Source: Phytomonas francai | Lineage: Eukaryota; Euglenozoa; Kinetoplastea; Trypanosomatida; Trypanosomatidae | Direction of reading: 5' to 3' | Length of the DNA: 64,000 bases | NCBI GenBank assembly: GCA_001766655.1 | Contig: MJCC01000014.1 | Location: 237,797-301,796, forward strand | Shown: positions 9,830 through 20,021 of the stretch, piece after piece | Numbering within the stretch: the stretch's first letter is position 1 | How the letters are laid out: each line of letters starts with the position of its first letter | The notes under the pieces: model-generated | What the model was told of the DNA's origin: nothing | The model's input: the letters and a program-made list of their open reading frames with translations, nothing else | The model's database searches: none | Program-made: the position numbers and the translations under genes

Positions 9830-11644
9830 TTAAACCATACCCTCTAGACCGAATTCCCTGATGAAGGGCGCAAGCTCCATCTTGTAGGTCATATCCACAA
9901 GGTCGTGTCTGTCCATAAGGTTGAGGGACATACGAAGCAGGTCCCACATACCGCGCGTCGCGATAAGATTTCCTTCGCCTTTCGGATCCGTGTCCCCTTG
10001 CTGCATCGCCAGCGCGCGTACAAGGTGTCTGGCGGCCTGTGGATACTTTCCAATATTGTTGTAGGCCACCGCCATGTTGAACATGGCGCGCACGTAGCCA
10101 GGATCGACATCAAGCGCACGTTGGTAAGCCTCAAGTGCCTGCTCCGAATGGCTGCCGTTGGCGAGGGTCGCGCCCAGTTTATTCCAGACCTTGGCATCAT
10201 TGGGCCGCAGCTCCACGGTTTTGTGGAAGTTCTTGGCCGCTAAATCAAAATCATGGGAGATATTGTAGATAATACCAAGATTGGTGTATAGGTCCGCATC
10301 ATTCGGGTTCATCTCCAAGGCGGCATGGTATAGGGTGATGACCTCACGCATCTTGGCGGGATCCGAGAAAAAGTAAGCATCATTGGTATCGAAGTCAGCC
10401 ACTTGATCTGGCTGAGAGATTTGAGCGAGCTGCTCATACTCAGGGTGATTCAGCAGCCACAGCCTCAGGCAATCTATCGCGGCATCGGAGTTGTGCTCGT
10501 TGGTGTGCGACACACTCAGCTCGACGTACACCTCGCGATCTCGAGGGTTAATCTGACGTGCGTTATTGAGAGCGATAATGGCCAGTGCGTCCTTCTCATT
10601 ATTCGCTTGTGTTGAGCCCAACATCCGCCATGCCTCAAAGTGCTCGTTGTTCCTTTGACATGCCGCCTCAAAAGCAAGGGCGGATTCTGCAAGGTTGCCC
10701 AGCTGAAGCATCTGCAGACCGTCCTCGTAGGGGTTGTCATGGTGAACGTACGGGTTGTTAGGCTCAAACGGGTAGTCGGTCGAGTTGGCGGCCTTTTCAG
10801 TACGCCTTTGATTTTCCATGTATTCACGTGCCCAATCCTCAACTTCTTGCGTACCGTCAATGCCAGATTCATTTACATCCTCCGGCTGCATACGGAACAC
10901 GCTATCCGGCATGTTCAGACCTTCATGCGTGCTCCAATTCTTGAGATATTCCATGTCCTCCGTCACCACCGGTTCTGGCCCGGGCCCTGCGACTAGTTCA
11001 CCCTTCTCCTCGTCGATAAGAACCTCACGATTGCGGATGCGATCCATGAAGGAATAGAACATGCTGTTTTTTGTTTTCTCCTCAACCGACTCCGCCGCTT
11101 GATTCTCCAATGTGAAGTTCTCGGCATTTGAGTAGTCCTGCGCCCATTGCTGCTGCCCTAGCTGCTTCGTCCAGTCCTCCTGCGGCGAGGCGTTCGTGTT
11201 CAGGGCCACCGCCGCCTCTTGATGGGGTTGGGTCTGCGCGAGGTTGAGCGGGGTGGGCTGGTACGGCGTGCGCGGCAGCATCATCCCGACCCCCATGTTC
11301 GCCGCCATCATTCCGCTCATCATTGCCATCTGGTGCTGCTGCTGGTTCATGGTGAGCGGACTACCAGACATCGCCGCCATCGGGCCCACCCCATTTTGCT
11401 GAGACGCAAGAAAGGCCTGCTCCATCTCATTTGTCTGCCGCGCAAGCGCCGCGTTTCGCGAATTTTGGAAGGCCTGCGCCCACTCGGCGCCGGCCGCGGG
11501 GTTCATGAGCGCGGGGCCCATCATGGGCATCTGCATTAGATTGTCCGTATCCGATGGGGCTGGATTGCGTTGGGTATTGCCCTGAAACATCAAGGCATCC
11601 TTGTTGAACTGCCGCCCTAGCTGAACTCCCGAGTTGCAGTCCAT
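9830..11644 (-). CDS. PEX5: Peroxin 5, glycosomal/peroxisomal PTS1 import receptor
   Basis: PEX5 binds C-terminal SKL-type signals in the cytosol, docks on PEX14/PEX13 at the glycosome and is recycled by ubiquitination. The 604-residue product is close to the known trypanosomatid length. A conserved Cys is at residue 3, the site used for recycling ubiquitination in this family. The disordered Met/Gln-rich N-terminal half has four WxxxF/Y-like pentapeptides: WAQAF (55-59), WTKQL (158-162), WAQDY (167-171) and WAREY (271-275), which bind PEX14. From about residue 305 to the end there are tetratricopeptide repeats, for example DADLYTNLGIIYN and AKVWNKLGATLANG. The start ATG is the only sensible one. 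ThrRS lies upstream and RPL8 downstream. Its presence implies glycosomes, which agrees with a kinetoplastid source. Confidence 0.96.
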   Translation of the reverse strand: MDCNSGVQLGRQFNKDALMFQGNTQRNPAPSDTDNLMQMPMMGPALMNPAAGAEWAQAFQNSRNAALARQTNEMEQAFLASQQNGVGPMAAMSGSPLTMNQQQHQMAMMSGMMAANMGVGMMLPRTPYQPTPLNLAQTQPHQEAAVALNTNASPQEDWTKQLGQQQWAQDYSNAENFTLENQAAESVEEKTKNSMFYSFMDRIRNREVLIDEEKGELVAGPGPEPVVTEDMEYLKNWSTHEGLNMPDSVFRMQPEDVNESGIDGTQEVEDWAREYMENQRRTEKAANSTDYPFEPNNPYVHHDNPYEDGLQMLQLGNLAESALAFEAACQRNNEHFEAWRMLGSTQANNEKDALAIIALNNARQINPRDREVYVELSVSHTNEHNSDAAIDCLRLWLLNHPEYEQLAQISQPDQVADFDTNDAYFFSDPAKMREVITLYHAALEMNPNDADLYTNLGIIYNISHDFDLAAKNFHKTVELRPNDAKVWNKLGATLANGSHSEQALEAYQRALDVDPGYVRAMFNMAVAYNNIGKYPQAARHLVRALAMQQGDTDPKGEGNLIATRGMWDLLRMSLNLMDRHDLVDMTYKMELAPFIREFGLEGMV

Positions 11645-12434
11645 TTTGACCCCCTTGTGTGCAAATGATACCTTTTATTATTGTTGTTGTTAACAAGAAT
11701 CCTTTCAAAAGTAAATAATAATACGATTTATCGGTTTTTAATATAATGAAAAATGCGGGGGAAAAATGTCACCTTTCTTCCCTAAGTGGTAAAATATTTA
11801 ATACTTCCAATATAAAATTGAGATTTCAATATGAATAGAGTGCAAGTGCAAGAGGTAGCATCGTCAACGATGTTAGAAATGAGATAACTCAGATGCATAT
11901 TATTATTATTATTATCATCATTTTTAACATCATTATGACGGAAAATAATAGCAAGGTACCGATGTTTCTTAATTTTTTTATTTTCCTTTAATTTTATATA
12001 ATAAAGGAAATCATCATTTTTGGTAACCTTTAGTGATAAGTACAATAAAGCCTTAACAGCTTGTCGTAAAAAAAAACTTTTAAAGCTTTAATTTTCTGCT
12101 TAATACCAAGGTTGTATATTTTTATCTAAGTAATATTTCGTTTCATTTTCTCTTTTGAATCTTATCAGATAAAAATAAGCTAGTAAAAAGCACAGCTCAT
12201 AACCAATTAGTCATATAGCTAAATATGTATACAACAGGATGCTACCAAAAATAGTAAAAGTAGCTAAATCAGATTTTTTTTTTTTAAAAATAAAGAACAC
12301 AACAGGTGACACTATTTTATTTCGCCGCTTTTCATTTAAAAATATTTAATAAATTAGAGAAACCTTTATACACACTTATAGATAATCACTATTACTATAC
12401 TAATTGTCAACTTATTCTTGCTTCAATATACTTT
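11645..12434. other. Spacer between ThrRS and PEX5
   Basis: Strongly AT-rich with an ATT trinucleotide run near 11898-11912 and A/T homopolymers. No gene, RNA or conserved element is recognised. Confidence 0.6.
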
Positions 12435-14831
12435 TTAGTAGTCCATTGAATACTTGTCAGCTAGCTGGTGTAGCCATTCAATGACTTCTTGCTGCGATTT
12501 TGCACCCAAGCGCTTTTCACCGCGAGCTCGGATGTTAATTGACCTTGACTCCTCTTCTTGTTGACCAACGACAAAAATAAAGTTGAATCGCGCGGTTTCG
12601 GCATTGCGGATCTTTTTGTCAAGGGTCGAAGAGCCGAAGTCAACCTCAACAAAAAATTTCTCCCTCTGCAAGATATCGCACACCTCTTGTGCGTAGTTAT
12701 TATTCGCAGCAGAAATGGGAACAACCATCACCTGACGAGGGCTCAGCCAGAAGGGCCACATTCCCGCGTTGTGCTCGCAGAGAATCGCGATGCAGCGTTC
12801 GAGGGAGCCGAAGATGGCGCGATGAATCATCACGGGACGCGCCTGGTTCGCATCCAGCCGCAGGTCAAGGCCCAATTCACGAACAGCCTGCTCATACGGC
12901 GTCTTCACGTTCGCGGCGGCGGCGTCCGCGGCGTTCTCAGGCTGCTCCACAGGGTCGGCGTGCTTCGGGACGTCCGCGCTTTCCTTTTCGGGTACGCCTT
13001 CCTTGTCTTCGTCCTCTTTCTTGCCCTTTCCGGCAGCGGACGGCAACGTGTACTTCAGTCCGAACCGATTCGGCAGGTTAAAGTCAAGCTGGATCGTGGC
13101 GCACTGGTGGCGACGAAGCAGGGCATCCTCAACAGCAATGTCGATCTTGGGGCCATAGAAGGCGCCATCGCCGGGGTTTTCCTTCCATGCATTGACGTGG
13201 ATCGGGCCCTTCCACATTGATGGGTCATCGCTTTGCTTGGCCTTATGCACAAGCGCTTTCAGCTTCTTGATCGCGTTCGAAGTGCCATCAAAGATAAAGG
13301 TCTTCCCGGGAGCGAACGGGTCGTCCAGCGGTTCCGGAATGCCACAGAAAAAGTTCAACCCCGCACGGAGATGGGACTCGGATTCATCCCATATTTCATC
13401 GGAGCCCAGCTTGTTCTCGGGCCGCGTCGAGAGCAGCAAATGGAACTTAAATCCCAGCGTGCCGTACACGTCACTTAGGAAGTCCAAGGCACCCTTGATT
13501 TCATCACGAATCTGATCCATACGACAGAAAATATGCGCATCGTCCTGCTGGAAGCGGCGAACACGCGTTAGGCCAGTTAACGTGCCGCTGAGTTCATTAC
13601 GGTGGAGCACCCCAAAGTCGGCATAGCGAAGCGGAAGTTCCTTGTATGAATGCGGAGAGCTTGCAAATAGGATGCAGTGGCCTGGGCAGTTCATGGGCTT
13701 AAAGGCGAAGTCCTCCTTTTCGCACGTCGTACAGAACATGTTCGCCGCATACTTTTCCCAGTGCCCCGAGACTTTCCACAGCTTGGACGAGTAAATGTTT
13801 GGCGAAATCACTTCCTGAAAGCCGCGTTGTAGGTATTGCTTACGTAGGAATTCGATGAGGGTGTTGTAAATGCGGGCACCGTGTGGGAGCCAAAAGGCGC
13901 TTCCAGGGGACACTTCATTGAAGATGAAGAGGTGCTGCTGTCTGCCAATCACGCGGTGGTCTCGCTTCGCGGCTTCTTCCTGCCTCTTGCGCCATTCTGC
14001 CAGCATGGAGGCCTTGGGGAAGGTGATCCCATACACGCGCTGCAGTACGGCATTATCCGCCTTACCCTGGAAGTAGGAGGAGGAGTTCTTGAATACGCTA
14101 ATGGCCTTAATACGACCGGTGTCGACGATGTGCGGGCCACGGCAGGGGTCAATCAGCGCGCCCGAGCGGTAGAGCGTGCAGGTCGCCCCGTCCGCGACCT
14201 TGCTGTCCAGGATGGAGGTCTTGAACTCGGTGTAGCCGAAGATGCGGAGCGCGTTCTCCTTCGAGACCTCCAGGCGCTGGTAAGGGGCCTTCTCCTTCAC
14301 GAGCTCCTGCATCGCGGCCTCGAGGAGGCCGTAGTCGGACTCGTTCACGGTGCGGTTCGTCATGCCCTCGTAGAAGAAGCCGCCTTCCTCGAGCGGGGGC
14401 CCGACCGAGAGCTTCGCCCCGAGCACCCACTCCAGCGCGTAGCCGAGGACGTGCGCGGAGCTATGCCAAAACACGCGCTGGGCCTCCTTGTCCTCCCAGT
14501 CCAGCAGTTCGAGCGCGCAGTCGCCCTCGAAGGGCCGCGTGAGGTCCCAGAGCTCGTTGTTCACCCGCGCCACGATGATCTTCTCCGCCAGCGAGTTCGA
14601 GATGCGCTTGACGATGTCGAGCGGACAGCTGACCCAGCTTTCCGCCTCGAGAACCTTGCCGTCGACGAGGCTGACCTTGATCGGCGCCTTCTTCTCCTGA
14701 AAGCGCTGCTGTTGCTCCTCCCAGAGCTTCTCGAATATATCGATTCGATGCTTCCAGCATTCTGGGTTGGTTATCTTCTTCAGTTCTTGATCGATTTTGG
14801 AGGCATTTGCCTTTGCGGAAACAGGGGGCAT
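12435..14831 (-). CDS. ThrRS: Threonyl-tRNA synthetase
   Basis: The enzyme charges tRNA-Thr with threonine. Domains follow the class II ThrRS order: N-terminal TGS-like domain, editing (SAD-type) domain with the zinc-binding HSSAHVLG motif, catalytic core with MNCPGHCILF (zinc Cys), LTRVRRFQQDDAHIF (motif 2) and IHRAIFGSLERCI (motif 3), then an anticodon-binding domain ending WLHQLADKYSMDY. The start is the ATG at 14831, giving 798 residues. The same frame stays open further upstream but has no ATG there, and a polypyrimidine-AG acceptor at 14903-14904 lies inside that extension, so it is 5' UTR. A Lys/Glu/Ala-rich insert of about 75 residues splits the core between the LPNRFGLKY and RPVMIHRAI segments, which are normally close together. 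The 5' third is much more GC-rich than the 3' third. Confidence 0.96.
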   Translation of the reverse strand: MPPVSAKANASKIDQELKKITNPECWKHRIDIFEKLWEEQQQRFQEKKAPIKVSLVDGKVLEAESWVSCPLDIVKRISNSLAEKIIVARVNNELWDLTRPFEGDCALELLDWEDKEAQRVFWHSSAHVLGYALEWVLGAKLSVGPPLEEGGFFYEGMTNRTVNESDYGLLEAAMQELVKEKAPYQRLEVSKENALRIFGYTEFKTSILDSKVADGATCTLYRSGALIDPCRGPHIVDTGRIKAISVFKNSSSYFQGKADNAVLQRVYGITFPKASMLAEWRKRQEEAAKRDHRVIGRQQHLFIFNEVSPGSAFWLPHGARIYNTLIEFLRKQYLQRGFQEVISPNIYSSKLWKVSGHWEKYAANMFCTTCEKEDFAFKPMNCPGHCILFASSPHSYKELPLRYADFGVLHRNELSGTLTGLTRVRRFQQDDAHIFCRMDQIRDEIKGALDFLSDVYGTLGFKFHLLLSTRPENKLGSDEIWDESESHLRAGLNFFCGIPEPLDDPFAPGKTFIFDGTSNAIKKLKALVHKAKQSDDPSMWKGPIHVNAWKENPGDGAFYGPKIDIAVEDALLRRHQCATIQLDFNLPNRFGLKYTLPSAAGKGKKEDEDKEGVPEKESADVPKHADPVEQPENAADAAAANVKTPYEQAVRELGLDLRLDANQARPVMIHRAIFGSLERCIAILCEHNAGMWPFWLSPRQVMVVPISAANNNYAQEVCDILQREKFFVEVDFGSSTLDKKIRNAETARFNFIFVVGQQEEESRSINIRARGEKRLGAKSQQEVIEWLHQLADKYSMDY

Positions 14832-15281
14832 CTTGTTGAGGGGGTTGCGCTTTCCAGTAATATTAATTCGAGCTTTCGCGAAATAGAAGCGTCTTTGGTG
14901 AGCTGGAAAAGCGAACGAGAGAGTTCCCGATTTGTGTAGACTAGTGTAAGTGGGAAGAGACAAGTCTCTGTTTTTTCGATAGGAAAGCGGTGTCTGTGCC
15001 CGAAGAAGATTCAGATAGCAATAATAATACCAGGACGAACGAAACGTGGTGAAACTTTATATTTATCGCGTCTTCTCTTAGCTTTGTTTCAAATCTTCGT
15101 AAAGGTGTTTGTAATTATCCAATTTGGAAAATAAAGGAAATAAACAAGAAAAACTAAATTTGGGAGCAAGAGTATATGTATGATCATATATGTGCATCTT
15201 TGTTGAGAGAAAGGGACTGTGTAACACAATTCCATATCGGGTAACTTGACAGTGCACTAAAAATTTCACCGACGTGCATTG

Positions 15282-15326
<45 letters not shown>

Positions 15327-15648
15327 TTATCCATATATGTCCTCTTAGGCATATATGTTAATAAATGACTTGGTCAGAACGTATCAAAGTCTTATGCTGT
15401 ATTGGTTACAAATGAAAGATATACTTCCATGCTTAGATTCAGAGCTATGTCAACAGAGACACTTCTACCTCTTGCCAACTCAGCACTTCTAGACACATTT
15501 ATTACAACTAGGGCGCCTCCACTTTGAGCGATGATACTCGTTCAGTGGCATATACCTCATGTTTTATCATAAAAGGCCTTCTTTTGATAAGCCTGATCTC
15601 CACCTTCCCTTGGTCAAAGCGCACATTACTGATACATCCCCCACTCTC
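14832..15648. other. Spacer between ESF2 and ThrRS
   Basis: Contains the ThrRS acceptor region at its left end and a (TA)n run at 15289-15321. The stretch 15070-15290 is AT-rich. No gene is recognised; overlapping plus-strand frames near 15520-15830 are shadows of ESF2. Confidence 0.55.
14903..14904 (-). promoter_or_regulatory. Predicted trans-splice acceptor AG for ThrRS
   Basis: On the minus strand the tract CTCTCTCGTTCGCTTTTCC is followed by AG, 71 bases before the ThrRS ATG at 14831. This matches the polypyrimidine-AG pattern used for spliced-leader addition, and it decides the start against the longer in-frame extension. Confidence 0.55.
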
Positions 15649-16311
15649 TCAGTTTTTGCTGGACACTTCATTATCACCAGTCCTTTTTCCACCACGTTTT
15701 GGAATCGCCTTTTTCGGGCGTTTTGACGCACCGATGTGTTCATCGTCGATATCAGTGTCTTCGCGAGATCTTTTTGGACGTCGACTGCCATTCTGCGTCG
15801 ATGATGAGGAGGGAGAGGCTGATGAGTAGACAAGTCGCCGATACGCCTCATTGACCTCGCGCTCCGCCTGTCTCGCTTCAACTTCGGCAGCCCGACGCAG
15901 CCTTCGGCGGCCCTCTTGTTCCTCTAGGAGAGTATGCCAATAAAAATGATCTAGATACTTCACCATCCACAACTGACCATAGCAGCGTCGCTGACGTTTG
16001 CATTCTACTGGATTTCCATTCATGGTGGCTGCCGCGAACTTGGCGTCCTCCGACGACGCGAACTCCATCCACCCTTCCTTGTACTGCAGGGGTAAGAGTG
16101 GACCTCCAGGACGACGTTCCTTTTTAGGATAGGGAATAAATTTCATGCGTAGTATTTTACCGAAACGGTTGAAGTGTAGACGAACCTCAGGCGGCCGCAT
16201 ATCTCGAGGTACAGGGGAAAAATATAGCACACCTCGCCGATCCAGGGAAGACAATACCTTGCCTTTCTTCGCACTTGCAGCGGCATCGGCCAGCTCGGAT
16301 GATGAATTCAT
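15649..16311 (-). CDS. ESF2: ESF2/ABT1-type pre-rRNA processing factor
   Basis: ESF2 (ABT1 in animals) is an RRM protein of the small-subunit processome that assists early 18S rRNA cleavages in the nucleolus. The 220-residue product has the single divergent RRM of the family: GVLYFSPVPRDMRP at about residues 27-40, then a variable loop, GWMEFASSEDAKFAAATMNG, and the hallmark block LWMVKYLDHFYWHTLLEEQ. A long basic helix follows and the tail is Ser/Lys-rich with clusters such as KRPKKAIPKRGGKR, consistent with nucleolar targeting. Start and stop are clear. It lies between the OTU protease gene and ThrRS. Confidence 0.88.
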   Translation of the reverse strand: MNSSSELADAAASAKKGKVLSSLDRRGVLYFSPVPRDMRPPEVRLHFNRFGKILRMKFIPYPKKERRPGGPLLPLQYKEGWMEFASSEDAKFAAATMNGNPVECKRQRRCYGQLWMVKYLDHFYWHTLLEEQEGRRRLRRAAEVEARQAEREVNEAYRRLVYSSASPSSSSTQNGSRRPKRSREDTDIDDEHIGASKRPKKAIPKRGGKRTGDNEVSSKN

Positions 16312-16663
16312 CTTTTATTTTACTAATTTTAGGAACTATGCTATTTTTTGCTTGAGAAATGTGTTTGTGTATGGAATAAGACAGTGGTAGTTGTGAAGCG
16401 ATAATTTTTATACAAGCGCTTCAGACTAAAAAATTCGGATATTTTACAACGAATACCCCAATAACTGTGTTCAATGCTACAATTTTTATTGATATGTGTG
16501 AGTGAATGTGAGAATGCGAAGAATGATTCGACCTCGTAGAGGCACGCATAGGGTTGTACGCAGGAATATAAAGTTCTTATCTTTTTTCATTTTGTAGGCT
16601 TCAATCGAACTTTTTTGTGTGCACGTCCCTCTTCTTTGAGTTTTCGCTCTGATTTAACCCTAT

Positions 16664-16697
<34 letters not shown>

Positions 16698-17254
16698 TGG
16701 GCCTTGAGCACTCCACGTATGAGAAAAGTATTAGCAACGGATACGCAAAGATATATAATCGCACAATAAAGCAAACAAAGATAATTTTTGACCATTCCCA
16801 TAGACTTGTTTTTGAAGTAAGGTCAAGAGAATGGAGGAAATAGAATATGTGGAAAATAAGTCTGAAACACACACACACACACATGCATAATGTACTCAAG
16901 CTAAACAAAACAAAGAAACAGAAACATAATAAACCCTATTTTATACAACAAATAGTTTGCCATAGACCGTAGCCACTTGAAACAATTCCTGAGATAAAGA
17001 CGGGTCGAAATCGCCGTAAGTGATGCTTTAGTCCAGTCTTAAAATCTACTATAAAGTGGCTTTACTATGCCAAAGGCCTTCTTGTTACCATCTATATAAG
17101 GGAAAATTTATCGCGTAGGCGAGGTAAGCCCTTATATGATGTTACAGTGTTTTCCTCCATTTTTCCTTTTTTGTAGGGTTTTGGGGTATGTACGGGCTAC
17201 GATCAACCGAAAGCATCCCGAATTAGCGTGCATAAAGAGTGTCTATAGGAGTAG
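16312..17254. other. Spacer between the OTU gene and ESF2
   Basis: AT-rich, with a (TA)n run at 16674-16697 and a (CA)n run near 16866-16883. No gene is recognised; minus-strand frames here encode only repeats such as IYIYIYIY and CVCVC. Confidence 0.6.
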
Positions 17255-19084
17255 CTAGTAGGTAGCGTAGGCATTATTTAAAGGTTTCTTATGCCCTTTA
17301 ACCCTGGATAGCTCCAGGGTTGACGATGCTGATGTACCCGACGTGTACTGCGCAAGACCACGCTTACTGCATGAGGTTGCACCATCTTCGCTACTTATAC
17401 CTGTGTTAGTAGAAACACTATTAATAACGTTTTGGGTGGCATGATTTTTTGCACGCTTGGATCGACCTTGACCATCCAAACTCTGCATGGGTGCTGCACT
17501 TGTTTTCTGGATAACGTTAGGGTGTGGGGACTTAGGAATTCCTTTTTTATCCTCTAATTGCATAATTCTATATAGTTCTGGGACCAAGAGATCGGAGAGT
17601 GGGATGGAAAGGGCCTCGCTAGATTCGATGTCGTTAAAGTGCACAGGTGATTTGTACACCAGGAAGAGACATACGACGCTATCCGCAGCGCTGGAGTCTT
17701 TGTGGGGATCTGTCGGGGGTGATTCCAGCCCAGACTCTTCCGTCGTGCTAAGCATAGGTGACTTTTGACGCAACTTCGACTTTGAGCTTCCAAGCTCGTT
17801 GTGTTCAAAGACTAGATGCCAGCGGGTGGCATCGCTTGTGATAACGTGGATGTCCACGCAGAAGCATCTCGCAGCAGCATTGATGCAAATTTCATCCCCC
17901 CAGAACCCACTTTTTTTCATGTCCGAGAGGTATTGTTTCCATTCCTTTTTCCCATTAAAGAACACCCTGTAGTCAGACTCATTTTCTCTCATGTATGCAA
18001 CAATGCACGATCGAATAATCTGGTGAAGATGAGCATTACCAAACAGCTGGTGCGCCAGCGAGGCAAAGAGGCAGTTGCCATCGTCCTTCTGATCACTACA
18101 CTTGAGTTCAAGTTTTTCAAGGCGACATTTAAGGCGGTACGTATTCACCTCGATTTCTTGTTGCCGTTCAAGCTCTAGCAAAGTACCGGAGTCGTTTACG
18201 CCGAAGACCACACTACCTGCTAATTGTGTATCACTACCTATTTGATCGTCCACCGCCACCCGCTTCGACATTTCTTGCTCCTTTTCAAGCATGACCTGCC
18301 CTACCAAGATATCCTCCGGTGTATTGTAGTTTCCGCACGTCAGGCAATACCGCAGGCCGTCCGCAGAGCGCTCGGTGTCGTGTAGGGCGGTGCAGTACTT
18401 GCAGGACCAGATACGCGGCTTCTTACAGCTCTGACAGCGATCCCCCTCGATGGTGCTTACGGCACCGCACTCTCGACATCTCCACATAATATGCATCTCT
18501 CTATTACGACACAGGCTTCGTTCGATGTGGCTAGAAAGTTCTGAGTTATACAAGTCGGGCAAATCTACCCCACAAAGAGGGCAAGTGTTCACTGCAGCTG
18601 GGGTCAAGAAGGCATAGTTCGAGTCATCCCGGTATTCCTTCGAAAGGTCCAGTTCCTCGCTTTTGCTGGTAATGTCTGTCCGCTGCCGGAGGTGGTTTTG
18701 AAAACGAGACAAGCCCATAAAAGGAGCCTGCGCTGGGTCTACCACCTCCGTCCTCGACTCCGCGTCGGAGGCGATACGCAGCTTCTCGATTTTGCACGCC
18801 AGCTCGTGATCATTCAAGCGTCGCGTTGGCGTGTCTATGATCGGCAAAACGAGCGCGACGTAAGCGGTGTGAAAACACCGGAAGCACAGGGCATTGGTGT
18901 CTTTCAGACGAAAGCGCAGAGAGGTTTCGTGTCCACAAAGCCAACAGGAGCGTCCGTTCTGGCTTCTCGGTGAAGTGCTTTGTTTTTCCCCATTCTTGTC
19001 TTCTGTAGAATCTCTCCCAGCTTCATTTTGACTCAGATTCTCAGTTTCAATCTTTTTTCTGAGTATGGCAGTCAGCCGTTTCAT
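17255..19084 (-). CDS. OTU-family cysteine protease with zinc-finger N-terminus
   Basis: Probably a deubiquitinase. The N-terminal half carries several Cys pairs: CWLC (47-50) with CFRC (67-70), CPLC (168-171) with a His/Cys pair (H186, C192), and a cluster of CREC, CQSC, CKYC and CLTC between residues 203 and 250, like treble-clef or RanBP2-type fingers. The OTU domain begins at about 325. The catalytic Cys is in KDDGNCLF (C338), the segment WGDEICINAAARCFCVDIHVI matches the family beta strands, and the catalytic His is in VHFND (H482). A Ser-rich insert (about 430-468) separates the last two. The 609-residue length is long for an OTU protein. Residues 510-609 are low-complexity. Catalytic residues are present; substrate and linkage preference cannot be read. 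Confidence 0.85.
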   Translation of the reverse strand: MKRLTAILRKKIETENLSQNEAGRDSTEDKNGEKQSTSPRSQNGRSCWLCGHETSLRFRLKDTNALCFRCFHTAYVALVLPIIDTPTRRLNDHELACKIEKLRIASDAESRTEVVDPAQAPFMGLSRFQNHLRQRTDITSKSEELDLSKEYRDDSNYAFLTPAAVNTCPLCGVDLPDLYNSELSSHIERSLCRNREMHIMWRCRECGAVSTIEGDRCQSCKKPRIWSCKYCTALHDTERSADGLRYCLTCGNYNTPEDILVGQVMLEKEQEMSKRVAVDDQIGSDTQLAGSVVFGVNDSGTLLELERQQEIEVNTYRLKCRLEKLELKCSDQKDDGNCLFASLAHQLFGNAHLHQIIRSCIVAYMRENESDYRVFFNGKKEWKQYLSDMKKSGFWGDEICINAAARCFCVDIHVITSDATRWHLVFEHNELGSSKSKLRQKSPMLSTTEESGLESPPTDPHKDSSAADSVVCLFLVYKSPVHFNDIESSEALSIPLSDLLVPELYRIMQLEDKKGIPKSPHPNVIQKTSAAPMQSLDGQGRSKRAKNHATQNVINSVSTNTGISSEDGATSCSKRGLAQYTSGTSASSTLELSRVKGHKKPLNNAYATY

Positions 19085-20021
19085 TCTCTTTTTAAAGTAT
19101 TCAAATAATATTATTTTAACGCAATTTCGCTCTGCTCTTTTTTTTAATAGTCCTTTTAATCGAAAAAATGAGTTTTTTTTTTGGAAAACAACTAAGCTGA
19201 ATAAACTTACCTGTTGAAAATAAGTGGTTTTGACTCCTGGTTAGTTATCACCAAGCCTTGTTTCTATATCTTAGCTATAAACAGACTATTTAAACCCCTA
19301 CTAATAAAGGAAAGAGAAATCCTAATAGTATAGAAAGGTAGATTGTGTGTAGTTGTTGATGTTCAGAAGTGGTAGGCTGAAAAATTGGAATTTATTGTTC
19401 ATTTTCGGAATATTTCTCCACCCAAAAGTAGAAGGAACAGACTTGTAAGGAGCAGTTATTTTGTACCTAGGATACACATATAAGTGTATTGTTGAAGAAA
19501 CAAAGCAAAAACCACCCACTTTTTTGAATATATTGTTATTGAATACTCTATTTTTCCATACACGCTAAATATCTACCAATACTACTGCTGCTAGCTATTA
19601 CCAACGGGCCCAAGCACAATTTTTGAGCGCTTGCACTTATATTTTTGCCTAAGAGAAAGGGGCTATTTCAACACCTGAATACATGTGCTCCTGTACAGAG
19701 AAGTTTGATTTCATATAAAAGCACACCCCATGCAAAACTGGGAAAAAACGAAATTTTCTCACCAGTTCCCCTTTACGTATGCGCATTTATACATCTACGC
19801 AACGCAGATATTTGTATCCTAATCATAAAGACATAAGGCTCAGCGCTGTCTTTATGCATCATTCGGCCTATTTTTCCTAGGCTCATTATAATTTTCAATA
19901 TTCCTTTTACTTCAATCAATGCGGGACGGGAAGGGGGGCCGTCTTGATAAGGTCATTTTTTGAGGAACCAGACCTCCCTCTTTTCTCTTAGTATGTACCC
20001 CCCCCCCCCCCCCCATCTTGC
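19085..20021. other. Spacer between the M16-like gene and the OTU gene
   Basis: AT-rich, no gene recognised. A run of 17 C bases (19998-20014) lies seven bases beyond the stop codon of the M16-like gene, so in its 3' UTR. Confidence 0.6.

Noticed and set aside
13881..14939. Plus-strand 352-codon frame over ThrRS
   Set aside because: Antisense shadow of the GC-rich 5' part of ThrRS.
14832..14963. N-terminal mitochondrial extension of ThrRS
   Set aside because: The extension starts with TTG and contains the acceptor AG, so it is 5' UTR rather than a presequence.
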